Below are positions 41,702-49,986 of a stretch of DNA of 64,000 nt, piece by piece. The stretch comes from Mycolicibacterium austroafricanum. Lineage in GTDB: Bacteria; Actinomycetota; Actinomycetes; Mycobacteriales; Mycobacteriaceae. The stretch lies in contig NZ_HG964450.1 of assembly GCF_000612725.1 (NCBI RefSeq), forward strand, positions 1,237,537 to 1,301,536. The letters run 5' to 3'. The number at the start of each line of letters is the position of its first letter. Position 1 is the stretch's first letter. A program made the position numbers and the translations under genes. Below the pieces are notes generated by a model. The model made no database searches. It was given only the letters and a program-made list of their open reading frames with translations, and was not told where the DNA came from.

Positions 41702-43123
41702 ATGACCGACCTGAAAGGCGCCCGCCTGGGCGACGACCAGAGCACGATCGTCATCAACCACCTGACCATCGAGGACAAGGACGTCGTCCGCGAAGCCCAG
41801 CGGTGGACCACCGGGCAACGCGGCGAGATCGTCGATGATCCCGCAGTTCTCGCGGATGCCGACCTGTCGGATTTCGTCGCCGAAGCCGTGAAGATCGGTG
41901 CCCACGCGCTATCGGCCACCGGGCAGTCCCAGGACGCTCGCGCCTTGGAACGGATGATCAAGGAGGCGGGCGACAAGACAGCGGCCACCTCCGCGCAGGC
42001 TGCCGAACTGACCGACCGCACCGTCAAAGACGCCACGAAGACGATGGCGAAGGCCGCCGAGGACGCCAAGAAGGCCATCGTTGAAGCCGATCAGACCAGC
42101 CGCAAGGAGTTCACCGAGTCGGTGACCGCCGCCAAGACCGCGCTGACCGCCGAAGTCCGGCGCATCTTCGCCGGCGACAGTCCGGAACTCCTGGAAAAGC
42201 TGCAGCCGCTGCTGGAAAAGTTCAGCGCCGAACTCGATGCCAAGAGCTCCGCGAGCATCACCGAGGTTGTCACCAAAGCCGTGAAGCAATTCGACCCCGC
42301 CGACCCCACGTCCCCGATGGCCAAGCACACCGCGACGCTCGAGCTCCGTCAGCAGCAATTGACCGAACTGCTGGGCAAGAACCACGAGGTGCTCACCCAG
42401 AAGATCGACGAAATCGGTACCGCAGTCAAAGTCCAGGAGGCCCGCGCCAGCCTGAGCAAGGTCACGCCGATCAAGGGTGACACGTTTGAAAACCAGGTCA
42501 ACGAGGTGCTTTTCACCATCGCTACCGGCCTGGGCGATGAATACTCCGACACCCGCGCCATTGTCGGACACCTGCCGCGCTCCAAGAAGGGCGACGGACT
42601 GCTCACCGTGGACGGCGGAAGTGCGCGCGTGGCGATCGAGATGACGGACTCGGCCCGCGGGGGTTGGACCGAGTACCTGGACGAGGCCGAGCGCAACCGC
42701 CAAGCGGCGGCATCGCTCGGCCTCGTCCGAACCCTCGAACAGAACGCGGGCCAGTCCATTCGAGTCATCGGCTCACGCCGTGTCGTTCTCGCCTTCGACC
42801 CCACAGCCGATGATCCTGACCTGCTCCGCACGGTCCTCATGCTGCTGCGCACCGCCGCCCTGGCGGCCTCCACCCGCCGCGGCGCCAAACAGCTGTCCAC
42901 CGCCGAAGAAAAGATCTGTGAAGCCGTCAACCAGCTGGATCGCATCGACGACATCAAGAAGGCCGCCGGCTCCATCCACAAGAGCGCGGAAAAGATCGAA
43001 ACCGGCTGCACTGCAGTGACTTCTGGGATCAACCGGTTGTTGTCCGAGGCGCTGGCCGCGTTGGCCGACGCACAGGCCTCGGAAGACCCCTCGACCGACA
43101 CATCCGGCGACACCGCTGCCTGA
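41702..43123 (+). CDS. coiled-coil protein with restriction-endonuclease-like C-terminal domain
   Basis: 473 residues from ATG 41702. Residues 75-260 are long Ala/Lys/Glu-rich helices (DRTVKDATKTMAKAAEDAKKAIVEADQ) that should form a coiled coil. From about 270, KGDTFENQVNEVLFTIATGLGDEYSDTRAIVGHLPRSKKGDGLLTVDGG and VAIEMTDSARGGWTEYLDEAERNRQAAASLGLV resemble RmuC/DUF2130-type PD-(D/E)XK proteins: Asp in KGDG, Glu in AIEMT. The usual lysine two residues after Glu is Thr, so cleavage may be lost or use a migrated residue. Divergent from the restriction operon across a shared promoter, which suggests co-regulation. Function inferred only. Confidence 0.6.
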   Translation: MTDLKGARLGDDQSTIVINHLTIEDKDVVREAQRWTTGQRGEIVDDPAVLADADLSDFVAEAVKIGAHALSATGQSQDARALERMIKEAGDKTAATSAQAAELTDRTVKDATKTMAKAAEDAKKAIVEADQTSRKEFTESVTAAKTALTAEVRRIFAGDSPELLEKLQPLLEKFSAELDAKSSASITEVVTKAVKQFDPADPTSPMAKHTATLELRQQQLTELLGKNHEVLTQKIDEIGTAVKVQEARASLSKVTPIKGDTFENQVNEVLFTIATGLGDEYSDTRAIVGHLPRSKKGDGLLTVDGGSARVAIEMTDSARGGWTEYLDEAERNRQAAASLGLVRTLEQNAGQSIRVIGSRRVVLAFDPTADDPDLLRTVLMLLRTAALAASTRRGAKQLSTAEEKICEAVNQLDRIDDIKKAAGSIHKSAEKIETGCTAVTSGINRLLSEALAALADAQASEDPSTDTSGDTAA

Positions 43124-43147
43124 TCCACTCAACAACAAGGAATGAAA

Positions 43148-43597
43148 ATGAAGCGCATCTCCATCAAGGCTGCCGCCATCGCCCCGATCGTCGCCGTCGG
43201 ATTGTCCGGCTGCATCGCTCCGGACGAGGTTACGTCGGCCAACGGCAACGACTCTGTTTCGGCATGGTCGGATATGACAACGACATCTCCGACACGGGCT
43301 GCGGCGCCGCCCACCCCGGCTGACTTCGTCGTCGGCGTGGTCATCACCGAGCAGAAATGCTTCGGATCCGCGGGCTGTAACTATCGCTACACGATCAACC
43401 CGCAGTACATCAGCTCCAAGCCCTTGCCGGAGAGGACGACCGTCGTCTACACCGTCACCGGCGGTGAACAGGATCAGGTCGGTAACTTCACCATCGACGC
43501 CGACGGCACGGCCACATTCGATCGCGAGACGCGTATCTCGGGCGAAGAGAACGCCAACCTGCAGGCCACCGTCACGCAGGTCATTCCCGGGCGGTGA
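43148..43597 (+). CDS. lipoprotein
   Basis: About 149 residues. ATG 43148 is favoured over ATG 43142 because AAGGA is correctly spaced. A signal helix (AAAIAPIVAVG) ends in the lipobox LSGC. The mature part has EQKCFGSAGCNYRYTINPQYISSKPL with a Cys pair, and VVYTVTGGEQDQVGNFTIDADGTATFDRE, an Ig-like beta pattern common in mycobacterial secreted proteins. It lies 24 bp after the coiled-coil gene and overlaps the next gene by 4 bp. Function unknown. Confidence 0.65.
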   Translation: MKRISIKAAAIAPIVAVGLSGCIAPDEVTSANGNDSVSAWSDMTTTSPTRAAAPPTPADFVVGVVITEQKCFGSAGCNYRYTINPQYISSKPLPERTTVVYTVTGGEQDQVGNFTIDADGTATFDRETRISGEENANLQATVTQVIPGR

Positions 43598-44496
43598 AGA
43601 GCACCAACGGGAGACCCGACGCACGGCCGCACCGATCCATAGATGAGGCTGTCGACGTGACCAACATCGCCGACGCCATCGCCCATACTCGTGTCCCCAT
43701 CTTCCACGGCACTCGGGCGTCGCTGGCCGAACCAATACTCTGTGGCGGGTTTGCGCCATTGCCGGTGACTAAACAGATCGAGGACGTCGCCGCGCAGTAC
43801 GACGTCTCGATGGACGATCTGATGGAAGATCTCAAAGCGTACAACAGATTTGCGGTGGTCGATGCTCGACCAAACACGGCCTTTGTAACCGGGGATGCGG
43901 TGAAGGCGGGTAGTTGGGCGGATCGGGCACCAGAAGCCACGTGGGAGGCGCTATGGGCGGTCTACCGCATCCAAAACCCAGAAATCGGCTGGGACTGGAA
44001 CATGTCGGACGAGGGACATCTCTGGGTACTGGCGCAGCGCGTCGACGACCCTCCGGCGGTGCTGGAAGCGCGTGCACCGCTGGTCGCCCTCCGGAATCGA
44101 AACAATGGCCGCACCGCTGCCGACGGGATTCGAGAAGCGATCGAGTCGGGCTCCACTGACGCTTTGTCGACCGAGCTGGAGCTGTTCCGTGCATCCCCCG
44201 AGTGGCTCGTTGCCCCATGTGATCTCACGCCGATCAGCTACCAGACGGTCCCCATGCGGGTGGACCATGACCTGATGCTGTTCATGTCGGGGGAAAGCAA
44301 GGAAACGTTCGTCGAGCGTTTGCGCGCGGGCTGCTGGGGAGAACCGGGTGCCAGCAGCGGCCCCGGCGACAGGCCGTGGCACCCATTCGAGGAGGTGTGG
44401 GCACGACTGAGCAGTGAGCGGCAGACCGCGCTCGAGGAGATCGTAGGAACGCCGATTACTTCGCGCATCTCCGTCGAACCGGACACCGTTGCGTAA
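43594..44496 (+). CDS. unknown protein, possible ADP-ribosyltransferase-like fold
   Basis: 300 residues; GTG 43594 overlaps the lipoprotein stop (GTGA), and GTG 43657 is an alternative start. The segment VPIFHGTRASLAEPILCGGFAPLP at about residues 34-57 recalls the first strand and NAD-binding H-G-T of PARP/ART-like enzymes (HGT-x-x-x-A-x-x-I-L-x-x-GF), followed by AFVTGDAVKAGSWAD. The C-terminal half (DEGHLWVLAQRVDD and the Glu-rich end) is unassigned. If the fold is right it could be a toxin or effector of the adjacent defence genes. This call is tentative; it may be a simple hypothetical. Confidence 0.45.
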   Translation: MKSTNGRPDARPHRSIDEAVDVTNIADAIAHTRVPIFHGTRASLAEPILCGGFAPLPVTKQIEDVAAQYDVSMDDLMEDLKAYNRFAVVDARPNTAFVTGDAVKAGSWADRAPEATWEALWAVYRIQNPEIGWDWNMSDEGHLWVLAQRVDDPPAVLEARAPLVALRNRNNGRTAADGIREAIESGSTDALSTELELFRASPEWLVAPCDLTPISYQTVPMRVDHDLMLFMSGESKETFVERLRAGCWGEPGASSGPGDRPWHPFEEVWARLSSERQTALEEIVGTPITSRISVEPDTVA

Positions 44497-44608
44497 GCGG
44501 TGCGGGAAATCCTGTACTCCGGCTTGGGCCCCGGCCCCGCTAAAAAGGGCCGTCACGGCGAATGCCCCACACTCGCGTCGCAGGCCAGGCCCAACCGCCC
44601 TCCACAAA

Positions 44609-44650
44609 CGACAAAGGTCACGCCCTCTTACGAGGTCGTGACCTTTGTCG
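44609..44650 (-). terminator. terminator of tRNA-Leu
   Basis: Perfect 14-bp stem, CGACAAAGGTCACG and CGTGACCTTTGTCG, with a 14-nt loop, starting 6 nt past the tRNA 3' end and followed on the minus strand by TTTGT. A factor-independent terminator. Confidence 0.85.
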
Positions 44651-44655
44651 AACTG

Positions 44656-44738
44656 TGGGCGAAGGGGGACTTGAACCCCCACGTCCCGAAGGACACTGGC
44701 ACCTGAAGCCAGCGCGTCTGCCATTCCGCCACTCGCCC
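44656..44738 (-). tRNA. tRNA-Leu (anticodon CAG)
   Basis: On the minus strand, the acceptor GGGCGAG pairs with the 3' end, with discriminator A at 44656; a D arm (GCGGAATGGCAGACGC), an anticodon loop CTTCAGG giving CAG, a long class II variable arm (TGTCCTTCGGGACG) and a T arm around GGTTCAAGTCC follow. The CCA is not encoded. 83 nt. In M. tuberculosis a tRNA-Leu also lies just upstream of fhaA. Confidence 0.95.
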
Positions 44739-44753
44739 GAATGACCGAGGGAG

Positions 44754-44782
44754 CCTATCACGCAGGCATCCCGGCTTCACAA
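44754..44782 (-). promoter_or_regulatory. predicted tRNA-Leu promoter
   Basis: On the minus strand TTGTGA, a 17-nt spacer and GATAGG end 16 nt upstream of the tRNA 5' end. Spacing fits a SigA promoter; the -10 is imperfect. Confidence 0.45.
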
Positions 44783-44986
44783 CCGTACTGGCGGACCCCC
44801 CGGAACTCCAAAACGAGCCGTCGCAGAACCGTGACCTGCATCAACGTGATTCTCAGAGTTCTGGTGGTCACGCATCGACCCAGATGGCCGATACCATGCA
44901 TGAAGGCATCGCCACCAGCCGACACGCTGGCGGCGTCACTGCGCGGGTAAGAACAGTGCACCACAGCGAGGGAGGCGATCGGGCAG

Positions 44987-46399
44987 ATGGGACTGGTCGG
45001 CCGCTTCGAGCGCAAGCTCGAGGACAAGGTCGGCGACGCCTTTGCCCGCGTCTTCGGCGGTTCGATCGTGCCGCAGGAGGTGGAGTCGCTGCTGCGCCGG
45101 GAGGCTGACGCCGGAGTCCGCGAACTGCATGGTGGGCGCATTTTGGCCCCGAACGACTACGTCATTACCCTCAGTGTGCCTGACTATCGAAAGGTTAGTG
45201 CCGACCCGGACATCACCGCGACCACGTTCGCCAAGCACTTGGAGGGATACATCCATGAGCAGGGGTGGCAAACGTATGGTGATGTGGTCGTCAGATTCGA
45301 GCAGTCGCCCAACCTGCACACCGGACAGTTTCGCGCGCGTGCCGCGGTCAATCCAGACGCGACCACAGTCGAACCCGCTCCACCCCCACGAGACGTCACG
45401 TCCCAGGCAGAACCAGGAGTACCACCGATGACCGACAACCCGACTTACCGCGGCGGCCAAGGACCGGGTCGGCCCGCGGACGACTACTACAACCGCCCCG
45501 AGGACGAGCGTCCCAACCGCGGCGACGAGCCGCGCGGCGGCTACCCGCCGGCCGACCAGGGCGGCTATCCCCCGCCGGCGGACCAGGGTGGCTACCCGCC
45601 CCGCGGCGGCTACCCCGAGCACGGCGGCTATCCCGAGCACGGCGGCTATCCCGATCAGGGTGGCTACCCGGAGCAGGGCGGCTACCCCCCGCAGTCCTAC
45701 GAGCAGCGCCCGCCTGCGGGCTACGGTCCGCCTCCCGGCGGTTATCCCGACCAGGGCTACCGGCAGCCCCCGCCCGGGTACGGCCCTCCTCCCGGTGGCC
45801 AGCCCGGCTACGGCCCGCCGTCGGGCGACTATGACTACGGCCGTCGTCCCGACGACGGCGGCTACGGTCCTCAGGGCCCGCAAGGTCGGCCGTCCTACCC
45901 GGACCAGGGTGGCTATCCCGACCAGGGCGGCTACGGCGGTCAGCAGTACGGTCGCCAGGACTACGCGCAGCCCGATTACGGCCGCTACGGCGAGGCCCCG
46001 GCCGGCTATCAGGACCAGGGTTACGGCGAGCCCGCCGGCTATCAGGACCCGGGCTACGGACAGGGTGGCAGCTACGCCGGTTACGGCGCCCAGGGCGACT
46101 ACCCGGCGGCCGGCGCCACCGTCACTCTGCAGCTCGACGACGGCAGTGGCCGCACCTACCAGCTGCGCGAAGGTGCCAACGTGATCGGACGCGGGCAGGA
46201 CGCCCAGTTCCGGCTGCCCGACACGGGAGTGTCACGTCGACACCTGGAGATCCGCTGGGACGGTCAGGTCGCGCTATTGTCAGACCTCAACTCCACCAAC
46301 GGCACCACGGTGAACAACGCCCCGGTCCAGGAGTGGCAGCTGGCCGACGGCGACGTCATCCGGCTCGGCCACTCCGAGATCATCGTCCGCGTCCACTGA
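44987..46399 (+). CDS. fhaA: FhaA, FHA-domain protein of the cell-wall signalling operon
   Basis: 470 residues. The N-terminal DUF3662 domain (MGLVGRFERKLEDKVGDAFARVFGGSIVPQEVESLL to about residue 115) is followed by some 250 residues rich in Gly, Tyr, Pro and Gln with repeats such as DQGGYP and EHGGYP, then the C-terminal FHA domain: VIGRGQDAQFRLPDTGVSRRHLEI and SDLNSTNGTTVN contain the Arg, Ser-Arg-Arg-His and Asn of the phospho-Thr pocket. FhaA is a PknB substrate and, in M. tuberculosis, binds the phosphorylated pseudokinase domain of MviN to restrain peptidoglycan synthesis. First gene of the operon; ATG 44987. Confidence 0.95.
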   Translation: MGLVGRFERKLEDKVGDAFARVFGGSIVPQEVESLLRREADAGVRELHGGRILAPNDYVITLSVPDYRKVSADPDITATTFAKHLEGYIHEQGWQTYGDVVVRFEQSPNLHTGQFRARAAVNPDATTVEPAPPPRDVTSQAEPGVPPMTDNPTYRGGQGPGRPADDYYNRPEDERPNRGDEPRGGYPPADQGGYPPPADQGGYPPRGGYPEHGGYPEHGGYPDQGGYPEQGGYPPQSYEQRPPAGYGPPPGGYPDQGYRQPPPGYGPPPGGQPGYGPPSGDYDYGRRPDDGGYGPQGPQGRPSYPDQGGYPDQGGYGGQQYGRQDYAQPDYGRYGEAPAGYQDQGYGEPAGYQDPGYGQGGSYAGYGAQGDYPAAGATVTLQLDDGSGRTYQLREGANVIGRGQDAQFRLPDTGVSRRHLEIRWDGQVALLSDLNSTNGTTVNNAPVQEWQLADGDVIRLGHSEIIVRVH

Positions 46400-46476
46400 G
46401 GATCGGCCGCTCGGGGGTAGCGGTCGCGTGGCGCTCACGTCGACCGACGCCCACGTATGGTGGCGGTTCCGACAGG

Positions 46477-46536
46477 ACGCCGACGAGCGCTAGTGCGAGG
46501 AGTATTACGCCGACGAGCGCTTGCGCGAGGAGTATC
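46477..46536 (+). repeat. two tandem 30-bp repeats upstream of fhaB, in frame with it
   Basis: Units at 46477-46506 and 46507-46536 differ at three bases. Both are in frame with fhaB and read ADERLREEYQ-like; the first copy has a TAG in place of TTG, so only the second could be an N-terminal extension of FhaB. Confidence 0.85.
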
Positions 46537-46559
46537 AGCGGAGACGGAGAGGACGTCAG

Positions 46560-47027
46560 ATGCAGGGCCTGGTACTGCAGCTGACCCGCGTCGGCTTCCT
46601 TCTGCTGTTGTGGCTGTTCATCTGGTCGGTGCTGCGCATCCTGCGCACCGACATCTACGCGCCCACCGGTGCGGTGATGGTGCGGCGCGGACTGGCGCTG
46701 CGAGGGTCGCTGCTGCCCAACCGCAGCCGAAGGCATGTCCCCCGGCAGCTGGTGGTCACCGAGGGCGCACTCGCCGGAACACGCATCCCGCTGGGAACGC
46801 AGCCGGTGTTGATCGGGCGTGCCGATGACTCGACGCTCGTGCTGACCGACGACTACGCCTCGACGCGCCACGCCAGGCTCTCGCCACGAGGTCCGGAATG
46901 GTACGTAGAGGACCTAGGATCAACCAACGGTACATACCTCGACAGGGCGAAGGTGACGACAGCAGTTCGAGTTCCGATGGGCACCCCGGTGCGGATCGGC
47001 AAGACGGTGATCGAGCTGCGCCCGTGA
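46560..47027 (+). CDS. fhaB: FhaB (FipA), membrane-anchored FHA protein
   Basis: 155 residues from ATG 46560, the same length as I know for M. tuberculosis FhaB. An N-terminal transmembrane helix (VGFLLLLWLFIWSVLRIL) is followed by RTDIYAPTGAVMVRRG and the FHA domain: VLIGRADDSTLVLTDDYASTRHARLS and VEDLGSTNGTYLDR. It binds phospho-threonine and helps connect FtsZ and FtsQ at the septum under stress. The GTG of pstP overlaps its stop. Confidence 0.94.
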   Translation: MQGLVLQLTRVGFLLLLWLFIWSVLRILRTDIYAPTGAVMVRRGLALRGSLLPNRSRRHVPRQLVVTEGALAGTRIPLGTQPVLIGRADDSTLVLTDDYASTRHARLSPRGPEWYVEDLGSTNGTYLDRAKVTTAVRVPMGTPVRIGKTVIELRP

Positions 47028-48577
47028 CACTCGTCCTCCGATACGCGGCCCGCAGCGACCGGGGGTTGGTGCGCGCCAACAACGAAGACTCGGTCTACGC
47101 CGGCGCGCGGCTGCTCGCGCTCGCCGACGGTATGGGCGGTCACGCCGCCGGTGAGGTGGCGTCCCAACTGGTGATCGCCGCGCTGGCTCACCTCGACGAC
47201 GACGAACCCGGTGGAGACCTGCTGAGCAAGCTCGACTCCGCGGTGCGCGAGGGCAATTCGGCGATCGCCGCACACGTCGAAGCCGACCCCGAGCTCGATG
47301 GCATGGGAACCACGCTGACCGCAATCCTGTTCGCGGGCAACCGGCTTGGCCTGGTGCACATCGGCGACTCGCGCGGCTACCTGCTGCGTGACGGTGAGCT
47401 GACCCAGATCACCAAGGACGACACGTTCGTCCAGACTCTGGTCGACGAAGGCCGCATCACCGCAGAGGAAGCCCACAGTCACCCGCAGCGCTCCCTGATC
47501 ATGCGCGCGCTGACCGGCCACGAGGTCGAACCCACGCTGATCATGCGCGAGGCGCGCGCCGGTGACCGCTACCTGCTGTGCTCTGACGGGCTGTCCGATC
47601 CGGTCAGCCACGACACCATCGCCGAGGCGCTGCAGATCGAAGACGTGGCCGAAAGTGCAGACCGGCTCATCGAATTGGCGCTGCGCGGAGGCGGCCCGGA
47701 CAACGTCACCGTGGTGGTCGCCGACGTCGTGGACTACGACTACGGACAGACCCAACCGATCCTGGCGGGGGCGGTGTCCGGCGACGACGATCAGAGCGAC
47801 CCACCGAACACCGCCGCCGGCCGCGCGTCGGCCTTCAACCCAAAACGCAACGCCGCCAAACGCGTTGTGCCGCAACCGGAAGAGCCGCCGCCGCGCCCGC
47901 ATTCCCGGCGACGCATGATCATCGCCGCCGCGGTGCTGGTCCTGGTGGTGCTGACGGGCCTGGCTGTCGGACGCGAGATCGTACGCAACAACTACTACGT
48001 CAGCGAACACAACGGCACCGTCTCGATCATGCGGGGTGTTCAGGGCTCCTTTCTCGGGGTCTCCCTGCAGGAGCCTTACCTCCTCGGATGTCTGAACGCC
48101 CGAAACGAACTCTCCCTCATCAGCGCCGGCCAGTCACAGGACAGCCTGGACTGCCGCCTCCTCGGCGTCGGCGACATGCGGCCCTCCGAGCGCGCGCAGG
48201 TGATCGCAGGCCTGCCCTCGGGCTCCCTCGACGAGGCCATCGGTCAGATCGAGGAACTGGCGCGCAGTTCCGTCCTCCCGGTGTGCGCGCCGCCCGCCCC
48301 GCCGTCGACCACCCGGCCCCCCGCGCCCTCTCCGCGCCCCGCGCCCGCCCCGACTTCCACTGCGCCGCAGACGACCGGGCCCAGCACCACCCCCCGCGCC
48401 AGTGGTCCGGCGCCCGCCCCGGAGACCCCGCGCACCGTCACCACCACCGCACCGTCGCCCGCGTCGCCGGCGCCCGTACCGCCGGCGTCGCCCACTCCCC
48501 CGCCGCCACCACCCACGGTGACCGCGCTGCCGCCCCCACCACCTGAGCCGGGAACGAACTGCCGGGAAGTCTCATGA
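47024..48577 (+). CDS. pstP: PstP, PP2C-type Ser/Thr phosphatase
   Basis: 517 residues from GTG 47024. PP2C domain, residues 1-240, with metal-binding motifs VRANNEDSVYAGARLLALADGMGGHAAGE, LGLVHIGDSRGYLLRDGEL and GGGPDNVTVVVADVVDYDY. A basic juxtamembrane linker leads to a single transmembrane helix (IIAAAVLVLVVLTGLAV, near residue 310) and an outer domain that ends in a roughly 90-residue Pro/Thr/Ala-rich tail. It dephosphorylates PknA, PknB and their substrates. The tail looks longer than I recall for M. tuberculosis PstP. GTGA overlap with fhaB and ATGA overlap with rodA. Confidence 0.94.
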   Translation: MTLVLRYAARSDRGLVRANNEDSVYAGARLLALADGMGGHAAGEVASQLVIAALAHLDDDEPGGDLLSKLDSAVREGNSAIAAHVEADPELDGMGTTLTAILFAGNRLGLVHIGDSRGYLLRDGELTQITKDDTFVQTLVDEGRITAEEAHSHPQRSLIMRALTGHEVEPTLIMREARAGDRYLLCSDGLSDPVSHDTIAEALQIEDVAESADRLIELALRGGGPDNVTVVVADVVDYDYGQTQPILAGAVSGDDDQSDPPNTAAGRASAFNPKRNAAKRVVPQPEEPPPRPHSRRRMIIAAAVLVLVVLTGLAVGREIVRNNYYVSEHNGTVSIMRGVQGSFLGVSLQEPYLLGCLNARNELSLISAGQSQDSLDCRLLGVGDMRPSERAQVIAGLPSGSLDEAIGQIEELARSSVLPVCAPPAPPSTTRPPAPSPRPAPAPTSTAPQTTGPSTTPRASGPAPAPETPRTVTTTAPSPASPAPVPPASPTPPPPPPTVTALPPPPPEPGTNCREVS

Positions 48578-49986
48578 CGACCCAACCGCAGCCCGCAGTC
48601 GCGGTGACGCCCCCGCTGCCCAACCGCAGGAACGCCGAACTGTTCCTGCTCGGTTTCGCCGCGCTGATCACCACGGTCGCGCTGCTGCTGGTCGAGGCGA
48701 ATCAGGAACAGGGACTGCACTGGGACCTGGCCCAGTACACCGTCGCCTACCTGGCACTGTTCACCGGTGCGCACCTGGCCGTCCGCCGCTTCGCCCCCTA
48801 TGCCGACCCGCTGCTACTGCCTGTCGTGGCGCTGCTGAATGGCTTGGGGCTGGTCATGATTCACCGTCTCGACCTCGCCGAGGGTGAGACCACCGCGCAG
48901 GGTCTCGGCGGCACCGCCAACCAGCAGATGCTGTGGACGCTGGTGGGGGTCCTCGGATTCTCCGCCGTGGTGATCTTCCTGCGCGACCACCGCACGTTGT
49001 CGCGCTACGGATACGTCTGCGGTCTGACCGGCCTTGTCCTGTTGGCCATCCCGGCGATCCTGCCCCGCTCGATGTCGGAGCAGAACGGCGCCAAGATCTG
49101 GATCCAGTTCGAAGGCTTCTCGATTCAGCCCGCGGAGTTCTCCAAGATCCTGCTGCTGATCTTCTTCGCCGCGGTACTGGTGTCCAAGCGCGACCTGTTC
49201 ACCAGCGCCGGAAAACACGTCCTCGGAATGGATCTGCCCCGGCCCAGGGACCTGGCTCCGTTGCTGGCGGCGTGGATCGCGTCGATCGCGGTGATGATCT
49301 TCGAGAAGGACCTGGGCACCTCGCTGCTGCTGTACGCGTCGTTTCTGGTGATGGTGTACATCGCGACCGAACGATTCAGCTGGGTGGTGCTCGGACTGGC
49401 GCTGTTCGCCGCGGGAAGCGTTGCGGCCTATTACCTTTTCGACCACGTCCGGGTACGGGTACAGACCTGGCGTGACCCGTTCGCCGACCCCGACGGCGCC
49501 GGTTACCAGATGGTGCAGTCGCTGTTCAGCTTCGCCACCGGCGGAATCTTCGGCACCGGTCTGGGGAACGGACAGCCGGGAACGGTGCCCGCGGCATCCA
49601 CCGATTTCATCGTCGCTGCGATCGGCGAAGAGCTTGGGCTGGTTGGCCTTTCGGCCGTGCTGATGCTCTACACGATCGTGATCATCCGCGGGCTGCGCAC
49701 CGCGATCGCGGTGCGTGACAGCTTCGGCAAGCTGTTGGCCGCCGGTCTGTCCGCCACGCTGGCGATCCAGTTGTTCATCGTCGTCGGCGGTGTCACCAAG
49801 CTGATTCCGCTGACCGGGCTGACCACGCCGTGGATGTCCTACGGCGGGTCCTCGCTGGTGGCCAACTATCTGCTGCTGGCGATCCTGGTCCGCATCTCAC
49901 ATTCCGCCCGTCGGCCCATCGTCACCAGGTCGCTGCCGCCGGGCAACATCGCGGGTGCCAGCACCGAGGTGATCCAGAAGGTATGA
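48574..49986 (+). CDS. rodA: RodA/FtsW-family peptidoglycan glycosyltransferase
   Basis: 470 residues, polytopic (about ten to twelve helices) SEDS protein. Recognisable loops are IQFEGFSIQPAEFSKILLLIFFAAVLVSKR, MIFEKDLGTSLLLYASFLVMVYIATERFSW, the catalytic-Asp region LVMVQ-like DPDGAGYQMVQSLFSFATGGIFGTGLGNGQPG, and the end TTPWMSYGGSSLVANYLLLAILVRIS. It polymerises lipid II with PbpA as cognate transpeptidase. ATGA overlaps on both sides. Confidence 0.93.
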   Translation: MTTQPQPAVAVTPPLPNRRNAELFLLGFAALITTVALLLVEANQEQGLHWDLAQYTVAYLALFTGAHLAVRRFAPYADPLLLPVVALLNGLGLVMIHRLDLAEGETTAQGLGGTANQQMLWTLVGVLGFSAVVIFLRDHRTLSRYGYVCGLTGLVLLAIPAILPRSMSEQNGAKIWIQFEGFSIQPAEFSKILLLIFFAAVLVSKRDLFTSAGKHVLGMDLPRPRDLAPLLAAWIASIAVMIFEKDLGTSLLLYASFLVMVYIATERFSWVVLGLALFAAGSVAAYYLFDHVRVRVQTWRDPFADPDGAGYQMVQSLFSFATGGIFGTGLGNGQPGTVPAASTDFIVAAIGEELGLVGLSAVLMLYTIVIIRGLRTAIAVRDSFGKLLAAGLSATLAIQLFIVVGGVTKLIPLTGLTTPWMSYGGSSLVANYLLLAILVRISHSARRPIVTRSLPPGNIAGASTEVIQKV

